Origin: Thermostichus sp047461615
GTDB lineage: Bacteria > Cyanobacteriota > Cyanobacteriia > Thermostichales > Thermostichaceae
Direction of reading: 5' to 3'
DNA: 64,000 nucleotides
Assembly (NCBI RefSeq): GCF_047461615.1
Contig: NZ_JANSHI010000003.1
Location: 84,082-148,081, forward strand
Below the pieces are notes generated by a model. The model did not search any database. It had not been told where the DNA came from and saw nothing but the letters and a program-made list of their open reading frames with translations. This document shows positions 49,652-59,596 of the stretch, one piece after another (the first letter of the stretch is position 1; each line of letters opens with the position of its first letter). The position numbers and the translations under genes were made by a program.

Positions 49652-52303
49652 ATGCCTTCATCTTTCTCCGGGGCCGCCATCCGGCAGGCTTTTCTAGATT
49701 TCTATGCCCAGCGGGGCCATCAAGTGTTGCCCAGCGCCTCCTTGGTGCCGGAGGATCCGACAGTGCTGCTAACCATTGCTGGCATGCTGCCCTTCAAGCC
49801 CATCTTCCTGGGGCATCAGGATCCGCCCTACCCACGGGTGACAACTGCCCAGAAATGCGTGCGCACCAACGACATCGAGAACGTGGGACGGACAGCCCGC
49901 CACCACACCTTTTTTGAGATGCTGGGCAACTTTAGCTTCGGCGACTACTTCAAAAAAGAGGCCATCACCTGGGCCTGGGAACTGGTGACAGGGGTGTTTG
50001 GCCTGCCGCCGGAGCGCCTAGTGGTGAGCGTCTTCCGGGAGGATGAGGAGTCCTTTGCCCTCTGGCGCGATGAGATAGGGATCCCGCCCCAACGCATCCA
50101 GCGCAGGGGGGAGGAAGACAACTTCTGGGCTGCTGGCCCCACTGGCCCCTGCGGCCCTTGCTCGGAGATCTACTACGACTTCAAGCCGGAGCTGGGGGAC
50201 GAGCAGATCGACCTAGGGGACGACTCCCGCTTTCTCGAGATCTACAACCTGGTGTTCATGGAGCTCAACCGGGACAGCGAGGGCCACCTCACCCCCTTGG
50301 CCAAGCAAAACATTGACACGGGCCTAGGGCTGGAGCGTCTGGCTCAGGTACTCCAGGGAGTCCCCAACAACTATGAGACGGATTTGCTCTTCCCCATTGT
50401 GCAGAAGGCGGCCGAGATCGCCCAGGTGGACTACTTCCAGGCCAGCCCCGAGCAGAAAGTCTCCCTCAGGATCATCGGGGATCACGCGCGGGCGGTGATG
50501 CACCTAATTGCCGATGGGGTGATCCCCTCCAACGTGGAGCGGGGCTATGTGCTGCGGCGGCTGATCCGGCGGATGGTGCGCCACGGGCGCCTCCTAGGGA
50601 TTGGCGAGCCCTTTACCCTGCCAGTGGTGGAGACGGCCATCCAGTTGGCGGAGGCTGCCTATCCTGAGGTGCGGGAGCGGGAGGCGGTGATCAAAGCCGA
50701 GCTGCAGCGGGAAGAGGAGCAGTTCCTCAAGACCCTGGAGCGGGGGGAACGGCTGCTGTTTGATTTGTTTGCAGACGTTACAGCCAGTGGCGCGCCAAAG
50801 CAGATCTCTGGGGCCGACGCCTTCAAGCTCTTTGACACCTACGGCTTCCCGTTGGAGCTAACCCAAGAAATTGCCCAGGAGCACGGCTTCAGTGTGGATC
50901 TGCAGGGCTTTGAGCAGGAGATGGAAAGACAGCGGCAGCGGGCCCGCGCTGCCCACCAAACCCTTGACGTCATGGCCCAGGGATCCCTGGACGAGCTGGC
51001 CGAGTTTTTAATCGAGACGGAGTTTCTCGGCTACAGCCAGTCCTCTGCCCGCGGCGTGGTCGAAGCCCTGCTGGTGGAGGGGAAATCCGTGCCCCAAGTG
51101 GAGGCGGGGCAAGTGGTGCAGGTGGTTTTGGATCGCACACCTTTTTATGCCGAATCCGGGGGCCAGATTGGGGATCGCGGCTACCTGGCTGGGGATGGAG
51201 TATGGGTGCGGGTGGAGGATGTGCAGAAGCGAGGAGATCTGTTTGTCCACTTTGGCCAGGTGGAACGGGGGATCCTGCGGGTGGGGGATCCTGTGCAGGC
51301 CCAAATTGACCTGGCCTGTCGGCGGCGCGCCCAGGCCCACCACAGCGCCACCCACCTCCTGCAGGCAGCCCTGAAGAAGGTGGTTGATCCCTCTATTAGC
51401 CAAGCCGGATCCCTGGTGGCTTTTGACCGGCTGCGTTTCGACTTTACCCTCTCGCGTCCCCTTACTCCCGAAGAGCTGCAGCAAGTTGAGGATCTGGTCA
51501 ACACCTGGATTGCCGAGGCCCATCCGGCTCAGGTAGCCATCCTGCCCCTGGCAGAGGCCAAAGCCAGAGGGGCAATCGCCATGTTTGGGGAAAAATACGG
51601 CGCCGAGGTGCGGGTGGTCGACTTTCCGGGGGTGTCGATGGAGCTCTGCGGCGGCACCCACGTCAGCAACACTGCCGAGATTGGCCTATTTAAGATCATC
51701 TCTGAGACGGGCATAGCTGCCGGGATCCGCCGCATCGAGGCTGTAGCCGGGCCGGCGGTGCTGGAGTACTTGAACGAGCGCGACAGGGTGGTGCGGGAGC
51801 TGAGCGCCCAGTTTAAGGCCAAGCCCCAGGAGATCCCAGAGCGGGTTGCTGCTTTGCAGGCGGAGCTAAAGGCCGCCCAGAAGGCCCTTGAGGAGGCCCG
51901 CAGCCAGCTGGCTTTGCTCCAGGCAGAGCAGCTCTTGCCCCAGGCTGTAGCCGTGGGCCCTCTGCAGATCTTGGTGGCGGAACTGGGAGCCACTCCCCCA
52001 GAGGCGCTGAAAACCGCTGCCGAACACCTACTCCACAAGCTGGGGGAAGGGGCAGTGGTGTTGGGATCGGTGCCCGAAGCGGGCAAGGTGAGCTTTGTAG
52101 CGGCTTTTAGCCCGGCTGTCCAGAAACTTGGCCTGAAGGCGGGCTCCTTTATCGGCGAGATTGCCAAGCTCACCGGCGGCGGTGGCGGGGGGCGGCCCAA
52201 CCTAGCTCAGGCTGGTGGCAAACAGCCGGAGAAACTGGCGCAAGCTCTCCAAGCGGCTCAAGAGCGGCTGCAGGCAGAGCTGTCTTCAAGCTTGGGCAGT
52301 TAG
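49652..52303 (+). CDS. alaS: Alanine--tRNA ligase
   Basis: Start at ATG 49652 (MPSSFSGAAIRQAFLDFYAQ); the frame is open upstream but without family likeness. The 883-residue protein has the class II core (LLTIAGMLPFKPIFLG, FEMLGNFSFGDYFK, PTGPCGPCSEIYYDF), the editing domain with HHSATHLL and CGGTHV zinc ligands, and the C-Ala domain (AKLTGGGGGGRPNLAQAGG). It runs on into the fucose synthase gene with a 48-bp gap. Confidence 0.97.
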   Translation: MPSSFSGAAIRQAFLDFYAQRGHQVLPSASLVPEDPTVLLTIAGMLPFKPIFLGHQDPPYPRVTTAQKCVRTNDIENVGRTARHHTFFEMLGNFSFGDYFKKEAITWAWELVTGVFGLPPERLVVSVFREDEESFALWRDEIGIPPQRIQRRGEEDNFWAAGPTGPCGPCSEIYYDFKPELGDEQIDLGDDSRFLEIYNLVFMELNRDSEGHLTPLAKQNIDTGLGLERLAQVLQGVPNNYETDLLFPIVQKAAEIAQVDYFQASPEQKVSLRIIGDHARAVMHLIADGVIPSNVERGYVLRRLIRRMVRHGRLLGIGEPFTLPVVETAIQLAEAAYPEVREREAVIKAELQREEEQFLKTLERGERLLFDLFADVTASGAPKQISGADAFKLFDTYGFPLELTQEIAQEHGFSVDLQGFEQEMERQRQRARAAHQTLDVMAQGSLDELAEFLIETEFLGYSQSSARGVVEALLVEGKSVPQVEAGQVVQVVLDRTPFYAESGGQIGDRGYLAGDGVWVRVEDVQKRGDLFVHFGQVERGILRVGDPVQAQIDLACRRRAQAHHSATHLLQAALKKVVDPSISQAGSLVAFDRLRFDFTLSRPLTPEELQQVEDLVNTWIAEAHPAQVAILPLAEAKARGAIAMFGEKYGAEVRVVDFPGVSMELCGGTHVSNTAEIGLFKIISETGIAAGIRRIEAVAGPAVLEYLNERDRVVRELSAQFKAKPQEIPERVAALQAELKAAQKALEEARSQLALLQAEQLLPQAVAVGPLQILVAELGATPPEALKTAAEHLLHKLGEGAVVLGSVPEAGKVSFVAAFSPAVQKLGLKAGSFIGEIAKLTGGGGGGRPNLAQAGGKQPEKLAQALQAAQERLQAELSSSLGS

Positions 52304-52351
52304 GAGCTGCCGCCCTGCCATAATGAAAGCCGGGAATTTTCCGCGCCAGCC

Positions 52352-53311
52352 ATGTCCACTGCCATCGATCTCAGCCAAAAGCGCATCTTGCTGACCGGAG
52401 GGAGTGGCTTTTTGGGCAAACATGTCCTGCAACAGTTGTACCTCCTGGGCGTCAAGCCGGAGCAGGTGCGAATCCCACGCTCCCGCACCCAGGATCTACG
52501 CCGCTGGGAAGTTTGCCAAGAGGTGGTGCAGGGACAGGATATCGTCATCCACCTGGCGGCCCACGTGGGGGGCATCGGCCTCAACCAGGCCAAGCCAGCA
52601 GAACTCTTCTACGACAACCTGATCATGGGATCCCAGCTTATCCATGCTGCCTACCTGGCGGGCGTGGAGAAGTTTGTCTGCGTGGGCACCATCTGTGCCT
52701 ACCCCAAGTTCACTCCTGTCCCCTTCAAAGAAGAGGATCTCTGGAACGGCTACCCGGAGGAGACCAACGCCCCCTACGGCATTGCCAAGAAAGCCCTGCT
52801 GGTGCAACTGCAGGCCTACCGGCAGCAGTACGGCTTCAACGGCATCTACCTCCTGCCGGTCAACCTCTACGGCCCCATGGACAACTTCGATCCCGAAACT
52901 TCCCACGTCATCCCCGCTTTAATCCGCAAGGTGCATGAAGCCCAGCAGCGGGGCCAGAACTACGTGGAGGTGTGGGGAGATGGCAGCCCCACGCGCGAGT
53001 TTTTCTACGCCGAAGACGCAGCTCGGGGGATCCTTCTAGCCACCCAGCTCTACAACAGCCCCGAGCCCCTGAATTTGGGCACCGGCGAAGAGATCTCCAT
53101 TCGGGATCTGATTGCCCTCATCTGCGAGCTGATGGGGTTTCAGGGAGAGATTCGCTGGCGAACTGATAAGCCCAATGGCCAGCCCCGCCGCTGCTTAGAT
53201 GTCTCCAAGGCCCGCGAGAAGATTGGTTTTGTGGCCAAGGTGGGGTTGCGGGAAGGGCTGCAGCGCACCATCGACTGGTACCGCCGTCACGCCTCCCAGG
53301 GAGCAACCTAG
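52352..53311 (+). CDS. fcl: GDP-L-fucose synthase
   Basis: The 319-residue short-chain dehydrogenase/reductase has the NADP motif GGSGFLG (16-22). The catalytic pair Tyr142 and Lys146 is in PYGIAKKALL. Family stretches include HLAAHVGGIGLNQAKPAEL, PVNLYGPMDNFDPETSHVIP and GDGSPTREFFYAEDAA cut across its length. It epimerises and reduces GDP-4-keto-6-deoxymannose to GDP-fucose for surface polysaccharide. The partner Gmd is not in the window. The last 4 bp overlap the converging devA. Confidence 0.95.
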   Translation: MSTAIDLSQKRILLTGGSGFLGKHVLQQLYLLGVKPEQVRIPRSRTQDLRRWEVCQEVVQGQDIVIHLAAHVGGIGLNQAKPAELFYDNLIMGSQLIHAAYLAGVEKFVCVGTICAYPKFTPVPFKEEDLWNGYPEETNAPYGIAKKALLVQLQAYRQQYGFNGIYLLPVNLYGPMDNFDPETSHVIPALIRKVHEAQQRGQNYVEVWGDGSPTREFFYAEDAARGILLATQLYNSPEPLNLGTGEEISIRDLIALICELMGFQGEIRWRTDKPNGQPRRCLDVSKAREKIGFVAKVGLREGLQRTIDWYRRHASQGAT

Positions 53312-54045
53312 GCAATGGGCTGGCTCTCCAGCCGTCCATCCTCCATGTGCAGCACCCGGTCAGCAATGTCAAGGATGCGGTTGTCGTGGGTTACCAGCAG
53401 GATGGTGCAACCTTGCTCCCGCGCCAACTTCTCCATCAGGGTCACCACCTCGCGGCCCGACCTGCTATCGAGGGAGGCCGTCGGCTCATCCGCTAGCACC
53501 AACTTGGGGTGGCTGACGAGGGCGCGGGCAATCGCCACTCGCTGCTTTTGACCCCCTGAAAGCTGTTCCGGGTAGTAGTGGACGCGATCCCCAAGACCCA
53601 CCGCTGCCAGCATTGTTTCTGCCCGCCGTTGGCTCTCCTGGGGAGACAGGCCGTTGTGCAGCTCCAGGGCCATGCGCACATTCTGGGCTGACGTCAGGGA
53701 TCGCAGCAGGTTGTGAGCCTGGAAAATATAGCCAATTTTGCGGCGAACCTGGACAAGGGTGCTGGGCTTGGCTCCTCGCAGCTCCTGCCCCAACACCTGC
53801 AGGCTGCCCTCTTGCACCGAGCGCAAGGCTCCTAGGAGAGTGAGCAGCGTGGTCTTACCCGAGCCAGAGGGTCCAGTCAACAGCACAATCTCCCCCGGGT
53901 GCAGGACAAAGTTGATGTCAAAAAGGACTTGCCGGCGCAGGGATCCCTCACCGAAATAGTGATTTAGCCCTTCGACTTTGACCACTGGCTCAGCGGTATT
54001 TTGAGTGGAGGTAGGGGCAGTTTGATTGAGAAGGGAAGTCAGCAT
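53308..54045 (-). CDS. devA: DevA-family ABC transporter ATPase
   Basis: Walker A GPSGSGKTT (59-67), signature LSGGQKQR, Walker B LVLADEP and the switch His (VTHD) are all present. The 245-residue protein is third in the devB-devC-devA set. In heterocyst-forming strains DevBCA with a TolC-like channel exports envelope glycolipids; in a unicellular strain the cargo is unknown. Gap to devC is 64 bp. Confidence 0.93.
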   Translation of the reverse strand: MLTSLLNQTAPTSTQNTAEPVVKVEGLNHYFGEGSLRRQVLFDINFVLHPGEIVLLTGPSGSGKTTLLTLLGALRSVQEGSLQVLGQELRGAKPSTLVQVRRKIGYIFQAHNLLRSLTSAQNVRMALELHNGLSPQESQRRAETMLAAVGLGDRVHYYPEQLSGGQKQRVAIARALVSHPKLVLADEPTASLDSRSGREVVTLMEKLAREQGCTILLVTHDNRILDIADRVLHMEDGRLESQPIA

Positions 54046-54109
54046 AGGAAGCTCAGAATCTCAAATTACTAACTAAGGAAGCCACCATTCTGGATTCCTG
54101 CTTCAGCAG

Positions 54110-55288
54110 TTAGAAAATGTCGGCAGGGTCGGCAGCCCGCAGCCGCCGCACAGCAATGGCTCCTGAGATAAAGCACATACTCACCGTTAGCCCCAGGACC
54201 AACATCGCTCGGTTAAAGGTCATGGCAATAGGCAATAGGGTAGCACTGGCCGTCAAATCGTAAAGCAAAACTGCCAAGGCAAAAGCGGGAATGTAGCCCA
54301 AAACAGCCAGCAAAAGGGCCTCCTGAAGCACCACCCCCAACAGGTAGGTGTCGGTGTAGCCCATGGCTTTGAGGGTGGCATACTCCGCTAGGTGATCAGA
54401 TACATCGGTGTAGAGAATCTGATAGACAATCACAATGCCGACGATAAAGCCCATAGCCACCCCCAGGCCGAAAATAAAGCCGATGGCCGTGCCTTCCTCC
54501 CAATAGCTCCGCTCCATGTCAATGAACTCTGCCCGCGAGAGTACCCGCACGTCCTCGGGCAGCAGAGCCCGCATCTGCTCCAGCAGCGGCTTGGGATCTA
54601 CCCCTGGCTGGAGTTGCACCACGCCAATATCCACCAGGCCACGCTCGCGCTGAGGAAAAATCCGCAGGAAATTGAGGTCACTGGTAAGGATGGTGCCATC
54701 GGCGCCAAAGGTAGCCCCCATCTCAAACAACCCCCCTACCCGCACCCGGCGGTTGCCCACTTCGGTAACGACTTCTTGTCCGGCCTCAAACCATTGGGCA
54801 ATTGGACCAAACTCGCTGCGGGAGCGGCGGTCAAAGAGCACTACGTCGGCTTTTTTAATCTCCTCCAGCTCGTCGGGGGTTAGCCCTGGCAAATCCACAA
54901 GGTCGGCAGAGGGATCCACCCCCACGACAAAAATGCTGCGAGTGCGACGGGTCTCAGGGTTTTTCCAGAGGGCAAAGCTCAAATACACAGGCGAGACAGC
55001 TCGCACTCCCTCAAAGCCCAACGCCTGATAGAGCCGCCGCTGGGAAAAGGTGTTCATGGCAATAAGGGCGTTGGACTGGGGACTGACTAGGAAAATCTCC
55101 CCTTTGAGGGCAACATGGAAGCGGATGGCGCTCTCCAGCAAGCTGTCCTGGAAGCCTAGCTGCATGAACATGAGGATGCAGGCAAAGGTAATGCCTGCTA
55201 GAGCCACCAGCAGGCGGATCTTCTCCCGCATCAACTGCAGCCAGGCTAGGGGAATGCGGCGCCCAATAAAGCTGAACAGGCTGGACAT
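54110..55288 (-). CDS. devC: DevC-family ABC transporter permease
   Basis: The 392-residue MacB/FtsX-like permease has an N-terminal helix (MREKIRLLVALAGITFACIL), a large periplasmic domain (about 50-260) and three C-terminal helices (IGFIFGLGVAMGFIVGIVIV, LLAVLGYIPAFALAVLL, MLVLGLTVSMCFISGAIAV). The motif AEYATLKAMGYTDTYLLGVV joins helices 2 and 3. Second in the operon, 8 bp after devB. Confidence 0.93.
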   Translation of the reverse strand: MSSLFSFIGRRIPLAWLQLMREKIRLLVALAGITFACILMFMQLGFQDSLLESAIRFHVALKGEIFLVSPQSNALIAMNTFSQRRLYQALGFEGVRAVSPVYLSFALWKNPETRRTRSIFVVGVDPSADLVDLPGLTPDELEEIKKADVVLFDRRSRSEFGPIAQWFEAGQEVVTEVGNRRVRVGGLFEMGATFGADGTILTSDLNFLRIFPQRERGLVDIGVVQLQPGVDPKPLLEQMRALLPEDVRVLSRAEFIDMERSYWEEGTAIGFIFGLGVAMGFIVGIVIVYQILYTDVSDHLAEYATLKAMGYTDTYLLGVVLQEALLLAVLGYIPAFALAVLLYDLTASATLLPIAMTFNRAMLVLGLTVSMCFISGAIAVRRLRAADPADIF

Positions 55289-55296
55289 CGCCCCCT

Positions 55297-56460
55297 CTAC
55301 CCCTCAGCATCAATGGCCACGTTCACCTGCAGGTTGGTCAGGCCGGCCACGCGGGCACTGCTTTCTGGATCCAGGCGGATGTACACTTCCACCACCCGCG
55401 CATCTACATCAGCAGCAGGGTCAGTGTTGAGCACGTCTTTCTTGCCAATTTGCAAGCCTACCCGCTCCACTCGGCCCTGTAGGGTTTCTGGCAGCACGCG
55501 GTTGCTGATGGTAGCTCGTTGTCCTGGTCGCACCCGCAGGATGTCGGTTTCGTAAACTTCGGCCACCACCATCATCTGGTCGGTGTTGCCCAGCTCGAGA
55601 ATCCCTTGGTTAGCAGCGATCACTTCCCCCGGCCGAGTGTGGATTTTCAGCACCTGGCCAGCCCGGGGGGCACGGATGAGGGTGCGCTCCAAGCGGGCTT
55701 CCGCCAGTTCCAGGTTGCGGGCCAAAGACTGCAGCTGCACCTGCGCTTGGGCCCGTCTCAACGCCGCTTCAGCAGCTTGCACTTGGGCCTGGGCGTTGCG
55801 CAGATCCCGCTCGCGGGCCAGACGCAGTTGGTTGAGGGTGGCCTCGGCAGCTTGTAAGTCCTCCTGGCGCTGTCGCACTACCAGAGCCTTTTGATCGAGT
55901 TCCTGCTGGGAAATAGCTCCCTCCTGCCAGAGAGCCTGAAAGCGAGCCAGGTTGGCCTCAGCATCGGCTAGCTCCGCCCGAATGCGCTCCACCACGGCTT
56001 CCTGGGAGCGGATCTGCAACTGTTGGGGCTCGTCCAGCCGGCTAAGGCGAGTGCGTGCTTCTTCAATTTGAGCCTGGCCAAAGCGGGTCTCAGCCTCGAG
56101 ACGGGCACGGGCCTCTTGCAGTTGGGCGGCAGCGTACTCCCTCTCCGCCAAGCGCTCGCTGTAGCTTTCCAGACGGGCCAATACCTGCCCCGCCACCACC
56201 CGCTCCCCTTCGGCTACCAACAGCTCCCCCAGTCGTTCGCCAGGAGGGCCAGCAACACGGATAACGCCCCCCGCCGGCTCCAGACGGCCCAGAGCCCCGA
56301 CCGAGGTAGCCAACGGCGTTGCCCCGCCTGCTGCCGGAGTTTCGGCTGGCGGCGGCGTTGCTCCTTGGATAGCTCCTTGTTGGCTCAACCCTAAGGTAGC
56401 TAGCGCTGCCCAGCCAACCAGCCCGGCTCCTGCCAATAACCACAGCAGTCGGGGTCTCAT
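55297..56460 (-). CDS. devB: DevB-family membrane-fusion protein (HlyD type)
   Basis: A signal anchor (WLLAGAGLVGWAALATLGLS) leads to a biotinyl-lipoyl domain (GRLEPAGGVIRVAGPPGERL), then a long coiled coil (about 105-250; repeated Gln/Ala/Arg/Leu heptads). Barrel segments follow (TLIRAPRAGQVLKIHTRPGE). This 387-residue protein links the inner-membrane permease to an outer-membrane channel. It is the first gene of devBCA and divergent from murC by 226 bp. Confidence 0.93.
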   Translation of the reverse strand: MRPRLLWLLAGAGLVGWAALATLGLSQQGAIQGATPPPAETPAAGGATPLATSVGALGRLEPAGGVIRVAGPPGERLGELLVAEGERVVAGQVLARLESYSERLAEREYAAAQLQEARARLEAETRFGQAQIEEARTRLSRLDEPQQLQIRSQEAVVERIRAELADAEANLARFQALWQEGAISQQELDQKALVVRQRQEDLQAAEATLNQLRLARERDLRNAQAQVQAAEAALRRAQAQVQLQSLARNLELAEARLERTLIRAPRAGQVLKIHTRPGEVIAANQGILELGNTDQMMVVAEVYETDILRVRPGQRATISNRVLPETLQGRVERVGLQIGKKDVLNTDPAADVDARVVEVYIRLDPESSARVAGLTNLQVNVAIDAEG

Positions 56461-56686
56461 TTTGCCGTCAACTTCAAGCCTACAGCTACCCCCTTATTAA
56501 GAAAGTTAAAGCTTCGTGGAAAAGAGTGTCAAGTTCGAAATTGCACTTCAAGCAGCTTCTTTTCCTTAGGCTTTGCTTCCCTGCTGCAGAAAGCGAAAAA
56601 CTGCTGATATGATCTGGCTTGCCCGAGCCTTTTGGCAGGCAGCAGCTTTGGTTTTAGGTGTGTGCGAGGAGTGAGGCAACGTTGCA

Positions 56687-58159
56687 ATGGTGGAGACAGC
56701 GGGGGGAGAAGATCCCGGCATTTCGGTGCAGGCTCCGTCTTCATCTCTACTTGGGCAAAGCTTGGAGCTGTCGAACTCCTCCCTTTCGGCCTATCACTTT
56801 GTTGGAATTGGGGGGGTCGGCATGTCCGCTTTGGCCTATATTTTGGCGAAGAAAGGGTTTCGCGTTTCGGGGTCCGATATTGTTGCCAATAACCGCACTC
56901 GCCGCTTAGAGGCGTTGGGGGTGCGCGTTATTCAAGGTCACACGGCAGAGGGGTTGATTGGGAATCCCCAGGTGGTCTACTCCAGCGCCATTCGCCCCAC
57001 CAACCCGGAATTAGCGGCGGCTCTAAACAAGGGACTAAAGGTTTGGCACCGAGCCGATTTACTGGCGGCTTTGTTTAACCATCGCCCCAGCATCGGTGTG
57101 GCGGGCACCCACGGCAAAACCACCACTAGCAGCATGATTGGCTACATGCTGCTTGCTGCGGGCTGGGATCCCACCCTCATCATAGGCGGGGAGATGGAGG
57201 CGTGGGACGGCAACGCTCGCCTAGGCCAGGGAGAATACCTGGTGGCGGAGGTGGATGAGTCAGACGGCTCGCTGGTGCGTCTCTATCCCAAGATTGGCGT
57301 GATCACCAATGTTGAGCTAGACCACCCAGATCACTATGCCAATCTGGAGCAGGTCATCCGGGCCTTTCAGCAGTATGGTCAGCAGAGCCAAACCCTAGTG
57401 GCCTGCCTGGATTGCCCCAACGTGGCCACCCACCTCAAGGTGGACGTGGGCTACAGCCTGGCCGGACATCCCCAAGCCCAGTACCAAGCGCGGCAGATTG
57501 TCTACAAGGGCAATTCCACTGCCGCCGAGATCTGGGAAAGGGGATCCCTGCTGGGTCAGCTACGGCTGCAAGTGCCGGGATCCCACAACCTCAGCAATGC
57601 TCTAGCAGCGGTTGCCGTTGGGCGACAGTTGGGCTTGGAGTTTCCGGTAATTGCCTCTGCCCTGGCCGAGTTTCGAGGGGTGCAGCGCCGCTTTGAGGCC
57701 AAAGGGGAGGTGGGCGGGGTTACCTTTATCGATGACTATGCTCACCATCCCAGCGAGATTCGCGCTACGCTGCAGGCAGCACGGCTACAACAGCGGCGCG
57801 TGGTGGCAGTATTTCAGCCCCATCGCCACAGCCGCTTGGCCGCCCTGTTTCAGGATTTTGCCTGCTGCTTTGAGAATGCAGATGTGGTGGTGATTGTGCC
57901 CACCTACGGGGCAGGAGAGCCAGCGTCGGAGCATTCTGACAGCTTGCGGCTGGCCGTGGCGGTGGCGGAACACCATCCCCAGGTGCGCTATGTGTCTTCT
58001 TTAGCGCAACTGCCGCAGGTGTTGACCTCCATTTTGCAAGCCGGGGATCTCGCTATCTTTCTGGGTGCAGGCGACCTCAATCAGCAGATAGCGGCTACGA
58101 TGCGGGCATATGCAGCGCAGGTGGGGGAACAGCTCCAGACTCCTCCGGAGGGAGAATAG
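56687..58159 (+). CDS. murC: UDP-N-acetylmuramate--L-alanine ligase
   Basis: A 490-residue Mur ligase. The first domain opens YHFVGIGGVGMSALAYILAK, the ATP loop is GTHGKTTTS (140-148), and EVDESDGSLV, NVELDHPDHY and DDYAHHPSEI complete the active site. The N-terminal 34 residues are an extra, low-complexity lead-in beyond the usual start. It adds the first residue to the peptidoglycan stem and is followed by murB after 53 bp. Confidence 0.96.
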   Translation: MVETAGGEDPGISVQAPSSSLLGQSLELSNSSLSAYHFVGIGGVGMSALAYILAKKGFRVSGSDIVANNRTRRLEALGVRVIQGHTAEGLIGNPQVVYSSAIRPTNPELAAALNKGLKVWHRADLLAALFNHRPSIGVAGTHGKTTTSSMIGYMLLAAGWDPTLIIGGEMEAWDGNARLGQGEYLVAEVDESDGSLVRLYPKIGVITNVELDHPDHYANLEQVIRAFQQYGQQSQTLVACLDCPNVATHLKVDVGYSLAGHPQAQYQARQIVYKGNSTAAEIWERGSLLGQLRLQVPGSHNLSNALAAVAVGRQLGLEFPVIASALAEFRGVQRRFEAKGEVGGVTFIDDYAHHPSEIRATLQAARLQQRRVVAVFQPHRHSRLAALFQDFACCFENADVVVIVPTYGAGEPASEHSDSLRLAVAVAEHHPQVRYVSSLAQLPQVLTSILQAGDLAIFLGAGDLNQQIAATMRAYAAQVGEQLQTPPEGE

Positions 58160-58212
58160 CCTGGCCAAAGAACCCACGCTTTCAACATGGCTGCTTCTGA
58201 GGTATCAACACT

Positions 58213-59220
58213 ATGACGACAGCTCCGCTGGTGCCTCAGCAGAACAGGTCCTGTGGGCCCGACGCCGCAGGCCATGCTGGTAACGAGGAGCTTCTTCCTG
58301 CTGGGCAAGAAGCGCTGCTGTCTGGACGGATTCGCCCAGGGATCCCCCTGGCCCCTCTGACCACTTTGCGGGTAGGGGGCAGGGCGGAGTGGTATTGTGA
58401 GCCCGGCAGCAACCTGGAGCTGCGGCAGTGTTTGGCTTGGGCGCGGGCAGAAGGGATCCCTGCCACTCTGGTGGGGGCAGGCAGCAATTTGCTCATCAGT
58501 GACGCCGGTTTGCCGGGGCTAGTGATCCACACCCGGCGTTTGCGCGGGCTGCAACTGCTGGAGGGGGGGAGGATCTGGGCCGCTGCCGGAGAACCTTTGG
58601 TCAACCTGGCGCGGGCGGCTGCCAAGCAAGGCTGGAGTGGACTGGAGTGGGCGATTGGGATCCCGGGCACGCTGGGGGGAGCAGTGGTGATGAATGCTGG
58701 CGCCCACGGGCACGCCATGGCAGATGTGGTGGTGGAGGTGCAGATTTTGGATGAAGAGCAAGAGCCCTGCCGCTTGAAACCCGCCGACCTGCAATTTGGC
58801 TACCGCCGCTCGCGGCTGCAGGACTTGCCCTGGACGGTTATAGGGGCAACATTGCAGTTGATCCCGGGCCAAGATCCAGCCCAGGTGCAGTGGGAAACCC
58901 AGCGCCACCTCAACCAGCGCCTAAGCTCTCAGCCCTATCATCTGCCCAGTTGTGGCAGCGTCTTTCGCAACCCCGAAACCTATCCCGCTGGCTGGTTAAT
59001 TGAGCGAGTGGGTCTAAAGGGCTACCGAATCGGCGGAGCCCAAATCTCCGAGCGCCATGCCAACTTCATCGTCAATTGTGGCCAGGCCAGCGCCAATGAC
59101 ATCTACCGCCTAATTCGTCTGGCCCAGGAAAAAGTCTATCAACAATGGTCGATCCTGCTGGAGCCAGAAGTACGCATTCTGGGATCTTTTGAGGATTCTT
59201 CGATAGCTAGTTTTTTCTGA
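58213..59220 (+). CDS. murB: UDP-N-acetylenolpyruvoylglucosamine reductase
   Basis: A 335-residue flavoprotein with LTTLRVGGRAEWYCEPGS, GAGSNLLISDAGLPGLVI, GIPGTLGGAVVMNAGAHG (FAD domain), FGYRRSRLQDL and CGSVFRNPE, whose Ser is the proton donor. The overall layout matches the shorter MurB form found in Gram-positives and cyanobacteria. The first 45 residues are an unconserved extension. Second gene of the murC-murB unit. Confidence 0.96.
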   Translation: MTTAPLVPQQNRSCGPDAAGHAGNEELLPAGQEALLSGRIRPGIPLAPLTTLRVGGRAEWYCEPGSNLELRQCLAWARAEGIPATLVGAGSNLLISDAGLPGLVIHTRRLRGLQLLEGGRIWAAAGEPLVNLARAAAKQGWSGLEWAIGIPGTLGGAVVMNAGAHGHAMADVVVEVQILDEEQEPCRLKPADLQFGYRRSRLQDLPWTVIGATLQLIPGQDPAQVQWETQRHLNQRLSSQPYHLPSCGSVFRNPETYPAGWLIERVGLKGYRIGGAQISERHANFIVNCGQASANDIYRLIRLAQEKVYQQWSILLEPEVRILGSFEDSSIASFF

Positions 59221-59596
59221 CTTAATCTGCTCTTGCTACCCCCTTAACAGTTTACGGGTTAGGGTATGGCTGCTTTGCGTCGATGCCACCATGTGAAGTC
59301 CTACTTCAGACTGGTAAACGACGAAAACTTGAAAGAACTCCTTCCCGCTATGGCAGCGGGATCACAGAAGCTATCTCCAAGCTCCATTTTTATAACCCCA
59401 TTAGGATCCAGGGTACTCGGTGTCCTATTCGTTCCACTAAAGCCTCCGCAACTGCAGGCTGCATTGTCATTTTTTGAGCCGCGGTAAACCACAACCCTTT
59501 CATCAGAAAGCTGATGTTATCCCCAAAAGGTAAAATACCACCCCGGAGCTTCTTCCCCATCGGTTCTGTCTTCAACGTTGCACTTCAGGCTTCTTC
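59221..59596. other. Gene-free stretch after murB
   Basis: About 375 bp. Short open frames exist on both strands (59266-59487 plus, 59390-59575 minus), but none has a ribosome-binding site or a recognisable protein pattern. A lone TTATCCCCA (59518-59526) resembles a DnaA box. The sequence may be decayed coding DNA. Confidence 0.4.

Noticed and set aside
59266..59487. Small plus-strand protein after murB
   Set aside because: No ribosome-binding site or recognisable pattern; overlapping frames look equally likely.
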